Source: Bacteroides sp. 519 (GTDB lineage: Bacteria > Bacteroidota > Bacteroidia > Bacteroidales > Bacteroidaceae). Taken from it: a DNA stretch of 64,000 nucleotides. Position numbers and translations under genes: made by a program. A model generated the notes under the pieces. The model was not told the origin of the DNA and made no database searches. It worked only from the letters and a program-made list of their open reading frames with translations. Below, piece after piece: positions 27,341-37,457 of this stretch; within the stretch, counting starts at the first letter, position 1, and each line of letters opens with the position of its first letter. The stretch spans positions 97,890 through 161,889 of the forward strand of contig NZ_QVMJ01000003.1 of NCBI RefSeq assembly GCF_010500955.1. Reading direction: 5' to 3'.

Positions 27341-30300
27341 ATGATTAATTACAAAAAATGGCCGAGGCTTCTCTGCCTCTGCATTCTTTTCGTGTTCATG
27401 ACGATTCCTGTCTTTGCACAACAACAAGTGGCAACAGGTACAGTGAAAGACCCGGCAGGCGAAACAATTATCGGGGCTAGCATTCAAGCAAAAGGTACCT
27501 CTAATGGTACGATTACCGACATAGATGGGAAGTTCAACCTGTCTGTGCAGTCGGATGCGGTGTTGGAAATCAGCTTCATCGGTTATAAAACAAAAGAAGT
27601 AAAAGCTGTTTTCGGCAGAGACATGGCTATTGTTTTGGAAGAAGCCACCGAAATACTCGACGAAGTGGTGGTTGTGGGGTATGGCGTTCAGAAGAAAGCG
27701 ACCTTATCTGGTTCTGTGACCAGTGTCAAAGGAACTGAAATCGTAAAATCTCCGGCAATGAATGTCAGTAACAGTTTGGCTGGACGTATGCCCGGTGTGG
27801 TTGCTATATCCAACAATAGCGAGCCCGGCTACGATGGCTCAACGCTTCGTATACGTGGTGTGAACACGTTTGGCAAAGCCGATCCATTAGTTGTAGTCGA
27901 TGGTGTTCCCGGTCGTTCGCTCGAACGTATCGACCCTGCTTCTATCGAAACTATTTCGGTAATGAAAGACGCTTCTGCTGCTATCTATGGTGCTCAGGCA
28001 GCCAATGGTGTGATTCTGATTACAACGAAGAGGGGCCAGAAAGGTAAACCAACGGTTAAGTTTTCTATTAATCAGGGATACTCCCGCCCAACGAAGATAC
28101 CCGAAATGGCTAACTCTGCCGAATATGGTACATTGTTGAATGAAATCGACAAATACGCCGGGCAAACCGAACGGTACACTCCAGAGGAAATTCAGAAGTT
28201 CCGTGACGGTTCCGACCCTTGGTCGTACCCCAACACCGACTGGTTTGCCGAAACATTGCGCTCGTGGTCGCCCCAAACCAATGCCAATGCAACGATTGAA
28301 GGTGGTACGGAAAATATGAATTATTTCGTTAGCTTTTCTGCCAAAACGCAGGATGGCATTTATAAAAAAGGAGCTACTTCGTACGATCAGTACGACCTGC
28401 GGGTCAACTTAGACTGGAAGCTCAATAAGTACATCGATGTCTACATGAATGCTTCGGGGCGTATGGAAAAACGTCAATATCCTATGCGTTCGGCCGAAAA
28501 TATCTTCCGCATGTTGATGCGTTCTAAACCCAATATGCCTGCTTATTGGCCAAATGGTATGCCGGGACCTGATATTGAGTTTGGCGATAATCCAGTAGTC
28601 ATTGTAACCGATGCTACAGGGTACGACAAGGACAAACGCTATGTGGTAAATGGCGATTTCGGCATAAATGTCAAAGTTCCCTATGTGGATGGTTTGACCT
28701 TAAAAGCAACAGCTTCATTAGATAAAACCTTCCGTTTCCGTAAAAGATGGGAAACTCCCTGGTACCTTTATTCGTGGGATGGTGCATCGCACGATGCCAA
28801 CGGAGAACCGGTTTTGGTAGAAGGGAAAAAGGGATTCAGCGACCCGCGACTGACCGAGAATGCAGAGGATAACCACAATATTTTGTTGAGCGGTTTTTTG
28901 AACTACAATAAAACCATTGCTTCGGATCATTCCATCAATGTTATGGCTGGTGTTGAACGCATTACTGGAGGAGGCGATTCGTTCGAGGCTTTTCGCAGAT
29001 ACTTCCTCTCCACTGCCATCGACCAGTTGTTTGCTGGAGGACAGGATGAAATCAACAATACTGGAAAAGCGTATAAAGAGGCCCGTCTCAATTATTTCGG
29101 AAGGGTGAACTACAGTTACAAATCGAAGTATCTGGCCGAATTTGTGTGGAGATATCAGGGTTCGTATATCTTTGATGATGACAATAAGTTTGGTTTCTTC
29201 CCCGGTGTATCTCTGGGATATGTTATTTCGGAAGAAAAATTTTGGGAAAAACTTAAACCAGTTGTCAGCTTTGCCAAAATAAGGGCTTCTTGGGGACAAA
29301 CTGGAAATGACCTGATTGATCCGTATCAATATCTCACATCGTATGACTACAATAACCTGATGTACATTACCAACGGTGGAGCGAGCAATAATCAAGCCTT
29401 GCGTGAAGGTGTTGCACCCAACAGTAATGTAACTTGGGAAAAAGCGACACAACAAAACATTGGGCTCGACCTTCAGTTCCTCGATGGTGATTTAGCTTTT
29501 ACTGCAGACTATTTTATCAACAAACGTAAAGACATTCTGTGGAAGCGCAACGCCTCTGTTCCGGGAACATCCGGTTTGAGTTTGCCCGACGAAAACCTTG
29601 GTAAAGTAAGAAATAGAGGGATTGACTTTAGTCTCAGCTACCATAAACGCTTCAACGATTTAACATTAGGAGTGGGTATAAACGGTGTGTATGCCAAAAA
29701 TAAAATTATTTTCTGGGACGAGGCTCCCGGTGTGCCCAACTATCAACAGTCGACCGGCAGTCCAATTGATGCTGGCTTATACTATAATGCCATTGGAATT
29801 TTCAGGGATTGGGATCATGTAAATTCTATGCCACATTGGGCAGGCGCCCGTCCGGGTGATATTATCTTCGAAGATTACGACGATAACGGTATAATTGATG
29901 GCAACGACCGTGTACGTATGGATAAAAGCAAAAATCCAACTTTCACGGGTGGTCTGACTATTGACTTGGCGTATAAGGGCTTCGACCTCTCTGTATTGTT
30001 TCAAGGAGCGGCCGGTGGCGTGTTCTATCAAAGTACCGAGTCGGGAGATTTTGGGAACTTCCTGAAGAGTTTCTATAATAAGCGATGGACAGAAGATAAT
30101 CCGACCGCAAGCTTTCCACGTACATATAATCGCTCTAATGAGTATTGGATAAATCAGGAAAACACCTTCTGGGTACACAAGAGTGATTATATTCGGTTGA
30201 AAAACATTGAACTGGGCTATACACTACCTCAAATATTGACCAAGCGGGTGAATATCGAACATGTACGTGTCTATGTGAATGCTCATAATCTATTTACATT

Positions 30301-30403
30301 CAGTCCGGATATGAAAGACTACGATCCGGAAAACACCAGCAGTAGAGGCTACAACCACCCGCTGAATAAAATTGTGAATGTAGGACTAAATGTAACCTTT
30401 TAA
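27341..30403 (+). CDS. SusC-family TonB-dependent transporter
   Basis: Outer-membrane oligosaccharide importer. The ATG at 27341 (MINYKKWPRLLC) is chosen over an upstream TTG. Signal peptide ends VFAQ, the carboxypeptidase-like regulatory domain follows (ATGTVKDPAGETIIGASI), then the TonB box region EVVVVGYG, plug (LAGRMPGVVAISNNSE...VLRIRGVNT-like), and a 22-strand barrel ending in VNVGLNVTF with a terminal Phe. No STN domain, so it is regulated through the HTCS and not an anti-sigma factor. SusD follows by 10 bp. Confidence 0.97.
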   Translation: MINYKKWPRLLCLCILFVFMTIPVFAQQQVATGTVKDPAGETIIGASIQAKGTSNGTITDIDGKFNLSVQSDAVLEISFIGYKTKEVKAVFGRDMAIVLEEATEILDEVVVVGYGVQKKATLSGSVTSVKGTEIVKSPAMNVSNSLAGRMPGVVAISNNSEPGYDGSTLRIRGVNTFGKADPLVVVDGVPGRSLERIDPASIETISVMKDASAAIYGAQAANGVILITTKRGQKGKPTVKFSINQGYSRPTKIPEMANSAEYGTLLNEIDKYAGQTERYTPEEIQKFRDGSDPWSYPNTDWFAETLRSWSPQTNANATIEGGTENMNYFVSFSAKTQDGIYKKGATSYDQYDLRVNLDWKLNKYIDVYMNASGRMEKRQYPMRSAENIFRMLMRSKPNMPAYWPNGMPGPDIEFGDNPVVIVTDATGYDKDKRYVVNGDFGINVKVPYVDGLTLKATASLDKTFRFRKRWETPWYLYSWDGASHDANGEPVLVEGKKGFSDPRLTENAEDNHNILLSGFLNYNKTIASDHSINVMAGVERITGGGDSFEAFRRYFLSTAIDQLFAGGQDEINNTGKAYKEARLNYFGRVNYSYKSKYLAEFVWRYQGSYIFDDDNKFGFFPGVSLGYVISEEKFWEKLKPVVSFAKIRASWGQTGNDLIDPYQYLTSYDYNNLMYITNGGASNNQALREGVAPNSNVTWEKATQQNIGLDLQFLDGDLAFTADYFINKRKDILWKRNASVPGTSGLSLPDENLGKVRNRGIDFSLSYHKRFNDLTLGVGINGVYAKNKIIFWDEAPGVPNYQQSTGSPIDAGLYYNAIGIFRDWDHVNSMPHWAGARPGDIIFEDYDDNGIIDGNDRVRMDKSKNPTFTGGLTIDLAYKGFDLSVLFQGAAGGVFYQSTESGDFGNFLKSFYNKRWTEDNPTASFPRTYNRSNEYWINQENTFWVHKSDYIRLKNIELGYTLPQILTKRVNIEHVRVYVNAHNLFTFSPDMKDYDPENTSSRGYNHPLNKIVNVGLNVTF

Positions 30404-30413
30404 TACATATGCC

Positions 30414-32192
30414 ATGAAACAAATCAATATATATATTCTGTCAATCCTGTTGTTTATAACTTCATGTAGCGATAGCTTCCTGAAAGTTGACCCGCTCGAC
30501 AAATATTCGGATGCTGCAGTATGGTCGGACCCTGCTTTGGTTTCTGCCTTTGTCAATAACATCTATCTGGGACAATATTACGGCTTCCATACCCTGATGT
30601 TGTCTTCTTTGTGCGATGAGTCTATGGAAGTGTGGGCATGGGAAACCCAACCCATCCTGAAGAGTGAGATAAGTCCTAGTTATGTAGGTGCCCTTGGCCC
30701 CAATTTCTGGATTATGGCTTATCACAACCTCTCTTGGGACAAGCTGTATAAGAATATCCGCAGTTGCAATGCTTTTTTCGAAAACGTAGAGAAGTACAAT
30801 CTTGAAGGTGATGAAATAAACCGTTTGAAAGGTGAAGTTCACTATCTGCGTGGCTATTTCTATTTCTGGCTGATGAGCATGCACGGTGGAGTTCCCCTGA
30901 TTGATAAATCCTATACCACATCCGATGAATTGCTGGTAGCCCGTAATACACTCGAAGAAACAGTTAAATTTATTGTTGACGACCTGAATGAGGCTGCCCG
31001 AATCTTGAATACATCTACCGATAAAGCCCGCGCAAGCAAAGGTGCTGCTTTGGCTCTAAAGTCAAGGGTGTTACTATATGCAGCAAGCGACTTGTTCAAT
31101 TCGAATGCTTCATGGTCGGCAGGCTATGAGAATCCTGAATTAGTGAGTTATACAAGTGGTGACCGCAGAGCCCGTTGGGAAGCAGCAAGAGATGCTGCCA
31201 AAGACGTGATGGAACTGAATATGTACGGATTGCATGGTCAGAAAGTATATACTAACCCACAAGAGGCAACTGATAACTACATCAATATCTTCCTGAATCA
31301 CGGTACCAGCGAGGACATCATGCTTACTTACTACGATTATGTAAACCATGGAAGCGGTGATTTCCAGCAACCAAGAGTTGGATTATTCAATAGTCCGAAT
31401 GGATTTCACGGATGGGGAGGCAATACCCCAATTGGTCAATACATTGATGCTTACGAGAATATCGATGGAACTAAATTCGATTGGAACAATCTGGCACAAA
31501 AGGCCAGTCCATACACTGGTCGCGACCCTCGTTTCTATGCCAATATATTGTATGATGGCGCAAGTTGGCGACAACGGCCCGACGACGTAATTGGTTCCGA
31601 TCCTGTTGGCATTGTTCAAACTGGTTTTTACGAAAACGCAAACGGTTCATATACACCCGGCCTCGACACCCGTCAAGGGCCTATTGAAGACTGGAACGGT
31701 ACATATACGGGATATTACATGCGTAAATTCCTAGACCCTGCCGTCAACCATCAATACGAGATACAAAGCTATCCCTACCGTCAGATACGTTACGCAGAAG
31801 TGTTGCTTAACTACATAGAGGCATGTTTGGAACTGGGTGAAGAAGACGAAGCTATTAAAAAGCTGAACCTTATCCGTGAAAGAGCTGGAATGCCCGATAT
31901 TCCTGCTGGTGAGACGGGTGCAGCCCTGAAAGAACGCTACCGCAACGAACGCCGAATTGAGCTCTCGTACGAAGGACACCGCTTCTTTGATATCCGGCGT
32001 TGGATGATTGCACCCGATGTACTCAAAAATGCGCAAGGTATTGACATCCGTTATCCATACGGAAGTACCCAACCAATTTATACAGTGACCGAAGTTCAGG
32101 AAAGATCATGGAACAATAAAGCTTATCTACTTCCAATATTACTGGACGAAATGAATAAGAATAAATTGTTAATACAGAATCCTGAGTATTAG
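30414..32192 (+). CDS. SusD-family surface glycan-binding lipoprotein
   Basis: Lipobox ITSC (Cys18) followed by SDSFLKVDPLDKYSD, the usual SusD start. RagB/SusD helical core with TPR-like helices and the C-terminal signature LNLIRERAGMPD...LKERYRNERRIELSYEGHRFFDIRRW. Length, 592 residues, is normal. It forms the lid of the SusC transporter and is the last gene of the PUL; a strong terminator lies 10 bp downstream. Confidence 0.97.
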   Translation: MKQINIYILSILLFITSCSDSFLKVDPLDKYSDAAVWSDPALVSAFVNNIYLGQYYGFHTLMLSSLCDESMEVWAWETQPILKSEISPSYVGALGPNFWIMAYHNLSWDKLYKNIRSCNAFFENVEKYNLEGDEINRLKGEVHYLRGYFYFWLMSMHGGVPLIDKSYTTSDELLVARNTLEETVKFIVDDLNEAARILNTSTDKARASKGAALALKSRVLLYAASDLFNSNASWSAGYENPELVSYTSGDRRARWEAARDAAKDVMELNMYGLHGQKVYTNPQEATDNYINIFLNHGTSEDIMLTYYDYVNHGSGDFQQPRVGLFNSPNGFHGWGGNTPIGQYIDAYENIDGTKFDWNNLAQKASPYTGRDPRFYANILYDGASWRQRPDDVIGSDPVGIVQTGFYENANGSYTPGLDTRQGPIEDWNGTYTGYYMRKFLDPAVNHQYEIQSYPYRQIRYAEVLLNYIEACLELGEEDEAIKKLNLIRERAGMPDIPAGETGAALKERYRNERRIELSYEGHRFFDIRRWMIAPDVLKNAQGIDIRYPYGSTQPIYTVTEVQERSWNNKAYLLPILLDEMNKNKLLIQNPEY

Positions 32193-32201
32193 GTAAATCA
32201 A

Positions 32202-32241
32202 CACCCCGGTTACTTTGCTCACCGGGGTGATTGTTTTTTTT
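32202..32241 (+). terminator. intrinsic terminator of the SusCD operon
   Basis: CACCCCGGT pairs with ACCGGGGTG around loop TACTTTGCTC, followed by ATTG and eight T. Confidence 0.92.
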
Positions 32242-32265
32242 CTATTATTTTTCATACATCAGGGA

Positions 32266-32315
32266 ATCCCTTTGGGATTCAATTTGAATAACCCCCAGCG
32301 AAGCGACTGGGGTGT
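32266..32315. repeat. two small hairpins next to array D1
   Basis: GAATCCCTTTGGGATTC and CCCCAGCGAAGCGACTGGGG, the second flanked by ATTCAA/TTGAAT, form nested hairpins. They end about 7 bp before array D1, the same kind of hairpin-array neighbourhood as elsewhere, though here on the opposite side of the array. Confidence 0.7.
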
Positions 32316-32321
32316 TGAATA

Positions 32322-32432
32322 GTATCTTCCCTGTGGTACTTTTGTATCTTGCCTAAGATACTTTTGTGCCTTGCCTGTGATACTTTTGTACCACAGGCGT
32401 GATACTTTTGTACCACAGGCGTGATACTTTTT
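32322..32432 (-). repeat. class P array D1: five 22-bp units, TACTTTTG
   Basis: TACTTTT begins at 32337, 32359, 32381, 32403 and 32425: five units at exactly 22 bp, with GTATCTTGCC/GTACCACAGG between them. With its ~45-bp flank to 32475 it is an inverted copy of 62120-62270. Confidence 0.95.
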
Positions 32433-32503
32433 TCTCAAGGGTAAAAAAACGTTGGTACTGTAATACTTTGATTCTCAGTAGACAATAAAATCACCACATG
32501 GTT
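32433..32503. other. conserved flank of array D1
   Basis: On the minus strand this reads AATCAAAGTATTACAGTACCAACG-type sequence followed by a T run and TTGAGAAAAAAG, matching AATCAAAAACTTACAGTACCAACAC...TGAGAAAAAAG at 62119-62165. The duplicated unit is therefore larger than the array. Confidence 0.7.
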
Positions 32504-33655
32504 CTATTGCTTCTCTACCGTTATTCTCCATCCTTTTTTAGTGATAATCTCTTTTTTACATCCTTCTGCACCCGGGTTGAAGTTATATTGTATACTGCTA
32601 TACCGGGGTGGAGGGAGAGCTCTTGAGTTAGGGTATTTAACCTGAGCATTGGGGAGTGCAGTAAAAATAGCATTTAGTGCTTCGGCGCCGAATGCATTCG
32701 AACTGATGTACACTTGTTCTAATCTGGATTTCTCGGGTATCTTTAGTTCCGTTAACTGGTTATGCATACCCGAAAAAGCATGAATGTAAGGACATGGAGT
32801 AAGGTCGATACTGGTTAATTCGTTTCCATCGCACCGTAGTTCATAAAGGTCGGGATATAAGCTGAGGTCTAATGTTTTAAGTTTGTTGTTTGCAACCATC
32901 AATACAGACAAGTGATTCTCTGCTATCTTCAGTTCTTCCAAATCGGTTTGGTAACAGTAAATATAAGCTAGTCTTTTATTCTTCTCTACATCCAGCGTTG
33001 TTATTTTTACTGCCTGAATACTTAAATCTATCAGTTCGGTGTTGTGGGTCAGATCTAGTTCTTCGAGCCCAACAAAAGCCAGAGTTAGGTTTTCCAGTTT
33101 TTTATGTGCCGATAAATCCAGCGATGTTAGTTTGGGATGTGTATAACAATAGAACTGTTTTAATGCAGTACACTTGCTGATGTTGAGCGATGTTAGATTT
33201 TCCCAGTTACCAAGGTTCAGGTGGGTTAAACGCGGACAACCCTCTAGCTTAAAGTGTTCGATATCCGAAAAACCATCAAGCATCAAGCTTTCCAGTACCG
33301 GACAGTTATCTACTTCGAGGTTGGTGATGTCTTGCATCAACGATGATAGATTTAAAAAGGTAAGATGCTCCGACCATATTTTAACGTTATATGTACCCGA
33401 TGCCCTGTACCGATGCATGCATTGCTCGTTGTGGGGAATCTGATATTTGTTTTCTGTTCCGTCGCCCCAATCAATGGCAACATATTCGCCACCGGCATAA
33501 ATAAAAAGGTTTCGCTCATTGGCGGTATTAACGGTAAAACTAATGGAGTTTAAAGAGGTTAACTCTGGTACCTCAAAGTCTGGGTTCACATCGTCTTTAC
33601 TGCATCCTATACAGCAAAAAGAGATGCAGAACAAAAAAGAGAATACTTGTTTCAT
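32504..33655 (-). CDS. surface lipoprotein with PKD-like domain and leucine-rich repeats
   Basis: Lipobox CCIGC then SKDD. Residues ~35-95 look PKD-like (AIDWGDGTENKY), residues ~100-345 hold about ten short leucine-rich repeats (LTHLNLGNWENLTSLNISKC, LKTLDLSLYPDLYELRCDGN). 383 residues. Last gene of the FecR/TonB-receptor operon. Likely surface-exposed ligand-binding partner of the receptor or an adhesin; the ligand is unknown. It is separated from the DUF4249 gene by 28 bp. Confidence 0.85.
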   Translation of the reverse strand: MKQVFSFLFCISFCCIGCSKDDVNPDFEVPELTSLNSISFTVNTANERNLFIYAGGEYVAIDWGDGTENKYQIPHNEQCMHRYRASGTYNVKIWSEHLTFLNLSSLMQDITNLEVDNCPVLESLMLDGFSDIEHFKLEGCPRLTHLNLGNWENLTSLNISKCTALKQFYCYTHPKLTSLDLSAHKKLENLTLAFVGLEELDLTHNTELIDLSIQAVKITTLDVEKNKRLAYIYCYQTDLEELKIAENHLSVLMVANNKLKTLDLSLYPDLYELRCDGNELTSIDLTPCPYIHAFSGMHNQLTELKIPEKSRLEQVYISSNAFGAEALNAIFTALPNAQVKYPNSRALPPPRYSSIQYNFNPGAEGCKKEIITKKGWRITVEKQ

Positions 33656-33683
33656 TGCGTTTAGTTTTTAATTTTTAATATAA

Positions 33684-34712
33684 TTAATCCCAAGAGGGTT
33701 CTTCGTATACATCTATTTTCAAGTCCTTTATAACAGGTATTGTTATTGCGCTTTCCGAGCTGAATCCTACTATGCCTACACCATTCTTTACATTTCCCGG
33801 TATTATAGGAGGGCCGTCGAGATAATTTTCGTATATATCCGAGTCTATGTGGTTGAGGGTTCGCAGGTAGTAATATTCGGCTTCGGTTATGCTTAATAAA
33901 CGTACTGTAAGATAGGCATCCAATGTTTTGGGTATAAAGCTATAATGACGGTAAAAGTTTGTAAACCAGGTTTGTACCGTCATTGTGTATTCTTTGTTTT
34001 GAAACATATTATCATCGAACACGCCGTATTTGTTTTCTACCCGTTCAAACAATCCATTATCCAGTTCTTCGGGGGTTGCCGGTTGACCCTCGGTCAATAC
34101 CAAGTCGTTCCATGGCCAAAACTCTCTGGCCGTTTCGTAAGCAATTGTGTCGTTTCCTTCGTACGAAACACCTTTAATGGCTTTATGCTGTTCAACAACA
34201 ATCCGGTAATGGTTCTTTTCATTCTCCCTGTCTTTGAACGTTATAAAAACAAATATTCTTTTCAATATAGAGTACATGTCGTTCATGGAGAGTGTTACAT
34301 TGATGGTATCTAACTGAAGGATATCCATTTTATCGGGAACTGTTTCTTCTACCCATGCATGATGTTTGCCATCTGCCGTACGTGCTTCAATACGCACCTT
34401 ATCGCCTGGTTTGAAACGACTTTTCAGGCTGAATCTTTTTTGCTTGTCGTATTCATATTCCGGTATTATTGCTTCGGCAGTTTCGTTCAGTTCGTTGTTA
34501 ATATAAACTTCGACTGTTGCATCGTCTACATGACCAATATTTATTTTCCCTGTATAGTTGAGGTATAGAATGTTGGTGGGGCTATCGGTATTGATAAACC
34601 CATTCATGGTTAGTTTAGGCGATATTCCTTCCGATCTGAATGGGATATCGTTTTCGCAGGCTGTTAGCAACAACAATAACAGCAGAAAAAGAGTTACTAT
34701 ATGCTTCTTCAT
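33684..34712 (-). CDS. DUF4249 lipoprotein
   Basis: Lipobox LLTAC followed by ENDIPFRSE. The sequence SPKLTMNGFINTDSPTNILYLNYTG and the C-terminal half fit DUF4249, a Bacteroidota family regularly encoded directly after FecA-like TonB receptors, as here with a 4-bp gap. 342 residues is normal. Presumed surface accessory of the receptor, playing a SusD-like role. Confidence 0.87.
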   Translation of the reverse strand: MKKHIVTLFLLLLLLLTACENDIPFRSEGISPKLTMNGFINTDSPTNILYLNYTGKINIGHVDDATVEVYINNELNETAEAIIPEYEYDKQKRFSLKSRFKPGDKVRIEARTADGKHHAWVEETVPDKMDILQLDTINVTLSMNDMYSILKRIFVFITFKDRENEKNHYRIVVEQHKAIKGVSYEGNDTIAYETAREFWPWNDLVLTEGQPATPEELDNGLFERVENKYGVFDDNMFQNKEYTMTVQTWFTNFYRHYSFIPKTLDAYLTVRLLSITEAEYYYLRTLNHIDSDIYENYLDGPPIIPGNVKNGVGIVGFSSESAITIPVIKDLKIDVYEEPSWD

Positions 34713-34716
34713 AACG

Positions 34717-37395
34717 TTAAAATTTATAGGTATAGGTAATTGAGGGAAAAAAAGGTAAAATGGTCAGCTTGGTTATAACCTGCTCGTATTCTCCTGTTTC
34801 TCCATCAAAATAGCCTGCTTTGTTCACAAAATTAGGATTCATGGCATTATACACATTGTACACACTTACATTGATGGTTCTGAAACCACGTTTGGTTTTC
34901 TTGTGGAAGTTAACACCAACATTCAACCGGTGTGTGGGTGGCAACCGGTAATTGTTGCGGCTTTCAATATAATCTTCAAAGTGTAAATCGTTTGTGGGGT
35001 TTATCCAGTAATTAATGGTTGCAGGACCATCGGGCCGAGGAACTGCAATAACCTCTTGTGCCAGAGTGGCTGTTGCCCCCGACATAAATGTCCAGGATAC
35101 TCCTACATCTATTTTGTTACTGAATTTATGATTCAACATCAGGTCTATGTTGTGCCGCCTGTCGTATTTAAAAGGAAAACGTTTGCCGTTGTTGATGCCG
35201 TTTTTTGCAAACTTCCTGTCGCTTTTAGCCAATGTGTACGATAGCCATCCGGTGGTTTTGCCTACAGTACGTTGTATCATAAACTCTATACCATACGATC
35301 GGCCTTTACCCATTTCTACTTTTGTTTCCCAGCTCGACGAGTTGCCCATAACAATGCTTCCGTCTTTATACTCCAATACATTGTTCATGTTTTTGTAATA
35401 GGTTTCGGCCGAAAACTCCCATCCGGGTATGCCTGTGTAGTATGCACCAATAGAGTACTGATGTGCATTCATGGGTTTAATCTTTTTGGTTACCGGTACC
35501 CATAAATCGGTAGGCATGGAAATGGGGGCAGAGGTGAGCAGGTTTATGTACTGATTCATTTTTGAATAAGAGGCTTTCAGCGCCACATTCTTTTTAATCT
35601 GGTAACGGGCTGCAAAACGGGGCTGCAAAGAGAAATAAGCTTTTCCCTGTACAAAGAATGCCGAGGCATGCAAACCAATATTGGTGCGTAGCTTGGGGCT
35701 AAGGTTGATATTGTCCTCAGCATACAAAGACAGTTCGTGCGCATAGAGCTGGCTGTTCGAGTTGGCTCTAAAAAGTGTATCCTCCTTTAAGCCGTCTTCA
35801 ACAAGAGATATTTTGGTATTTATTGTTTCGGGTTTAAAGTTGTGAAACAAATAACCGCCTCCAAACTTTATGTGATGTTTGGGGCTGGGTGTGTAATCAA
35901 AATCGGTTTGCAACGAAAGGTCGTGTATGCCCGAATCGTATTTAGTATGATAAGTGGCCTGATTGTTTTTATATTTAGTGGTAGATTTGGTGTCGATATT
36001 CAGATGATACCGGTTGAAGGCCAATGTAGTGTTACTAAACAGTTTGTTGTTAATTATATGATTCCAGCGCAAAGCAGCAACAAGGTTTCCCCATCTTGCT
36101 GTTCCTTTGTCTTTAGAGTAGGTTAAGTTTGTATCGCTTCCCCATTCATCGCTGAAGTCGGATACCAAGTAATCATTACCATGATAAAAACTAAAAAACA
36201 ATCTGTCTTTATCGGAAAACTTATGATTTACTTTGGCATTGATATCATAAAAATAATACCCAACGTCCACATCTTCGTTCATAAAAGGGCGGCTAACCAA
36301 ATCAAAGTATGTACGCCGCAAAGAGATGTTGAACGAAGTTTTATCTTTCACAATAGGTCCCTCCAGATTAAAACGGCTGGTTAACAGGCCTATACTTAAC
36401 GATCCATGATACTTATTCATGTCTCCATCGTTGGTTCGTACATCGATAACCGACGAGAGACGTCCGCCAAACCTGGCCGGAAAGGAGCTTTTAAACAGTG
36501 TTACTTTCTTGATGGCCTCGGGCGTAAAGACAGAAAAAAAACCAAGTAAATGGTCTACATTGTAAATAGGAACGCCATCCAGTAAAATAAGATTCTGATC
36601 GGGACTGCCTCCCCGCACATACAGTCCTGCCGATCCGTCGACCCCTGCCTGCACGCCCGGCATTGACTGAATGGTTTTCATCACATCCGATTCGCCAAGA
36701 ATTACAGGGGTGTTCTTTATCTGTGTCATAGGGATATCGATGGCACCAGTGTGGATGGCATTGATTCCCGCTTCAACTTTATCAGATAAAATAACAACTT
36801 CTTCCAGCTCATTATCTGTATTCATTTGTATATTCAGAAGCGTATCTTTATTCAGCTTAAAAGAAAACTGCCGTGTGTTGTATCCCAGATAAGAGAAATG
36901 CAACTCGGTATCTCCCTCGGGAAGTGTAATGGTATAGTATCCGTAGGGGTTGGTGCTTGTTCCTCTGAATCTGAGTTTATCTAATATGTTTACTCCAATC
37001 AGTGTTTCGGATGAGGTTTGGTCGGTAACATATCCGCTAACTGTAAACTTGCGCACTTCTTGCGACACACTTTTTTGCAGAAGTATGTGTTTGCCGGATA
37101 TTTTGTAAGTTACTGCTTCGCCTTGAAAAACAAGCTGAAGTATTTCCTCAATTGTTTTGTTTTGTACATTCAGACTGATTTTCTTTGTTACCTTTATTTT
37201 CTCACTATAAATAAAGGAGTAAGTGGTAGATTTCTCTATCGTTTTAATGAATTCTTCTAACGTGGCATCTTTTATATTGATGTTTAGTTTTTGATTTATA
37301 TCCTGCGCGTAAAGCTGGTTTCCCCACAAAAGCACTGACAGGAATAACAGTGTTATATATCTGAAAGATGGATAGGGCTTATAGAATTCTGTCAT
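34717..37395 (-). CDS. STN-containing TonB-dependent receptor
   Basis: 892 residues. Signal peptide to about LYAQ, STN domain (~33-110, LNINIKDATLEEFIKTIEKSTTYSFIYSE), carboxypeptidase-like regulatory domain (~118-195), plug (GESDVMKTIQSMPGVQAG...GLYVRGGSPDQNLILLDGVPIYN) and a barrel ending ITYTYKF. The STN domain talks to the FecR anti-sigma factor encoded upstream, so substrate binding outside should release the ECF sigma factor. The substrate is unknown; barrels of this sub-type are common for siderophores, metals or peptides. Confidence 0.95.
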   Translation of the reverse strand: MTEFYKPYPSFRYITLLFLSVLLWGNQLYAQDINQKLNINIKDATLEEFIKTIEKSTTYSFIYSEKIKVTKKISLNVQNKTIEEILQLVFQGEAVTYKISGKHILLQKSVSQEVRKFTVSGYVTDQTSSETLIGVNILDKLRFRGTSTNPYGYYTITLPEGDTELHFSYLGYNTRQFSFKLNKDTLLNIQMNTDNELEEVVILSDKVEAGINAIHTGAIDIPMTQIKNTPVILGESDVMKTIQSMPGVQAGVDGSAGLYVRGGSPDQNLILLDGVPIYNVDHLLGFFSVFTPEAIKKVTLFKSSFPARFGGRLSSVIDVRTNDGDMNKYHGSLSIGLLTSRFNLEGPIVKDKTSFNISLRRTYFDLVSRPFMNEDVDVGYYFYDINAKVNHKFSDKDRLFFSFYHGNDYLVSDFSDEWGSDTNLTYSKDKGTARWGNLVAALRWNHIINNKLFSNTTLAFNRYHLNIDTKSTTKYKNNQATYHTKYDSGIHDLSLQTDFDYTPSPKHHIKFGGGYLFHNFKPETINTKISLVEDGLKEDTLFRANSNSQLYAHELSLYAEDNINLSPKLRTNIGLHASAFFVQGKAYFSLQPRFAARYQIKKNVALKASYSKMNQYINLLTSAPISMPTDLWVPVTKKIKPMNAHQYSIGAYYTGIPGWEFSAETYYKNMNNVLEYKDGSIVMGNSSSWETKVEMGKGRSYGIEFMIQRTVGKTTGWLSYTLAKSDRKFAKNGINNGKRFPFKYDRRHNIDLMLNHKFSNKIDVGVSWTFMSGATATLAQEVIAVPRPDGPATINYWINPTNDLHFEDYIESRNNYRLPPTHRLNVGVNFHKKTKRGFRTINVSVYNVYNAMNPNFVNKAGYFDGETGEYEQVITKLTILPFFPSITYTYKF

Positions 37396-37457
37396 AATTG
37401 GTGTTCAATAAATGTATAAGGGCAGACACAAAGTCTAAACCCCTTATACGTTGTTGC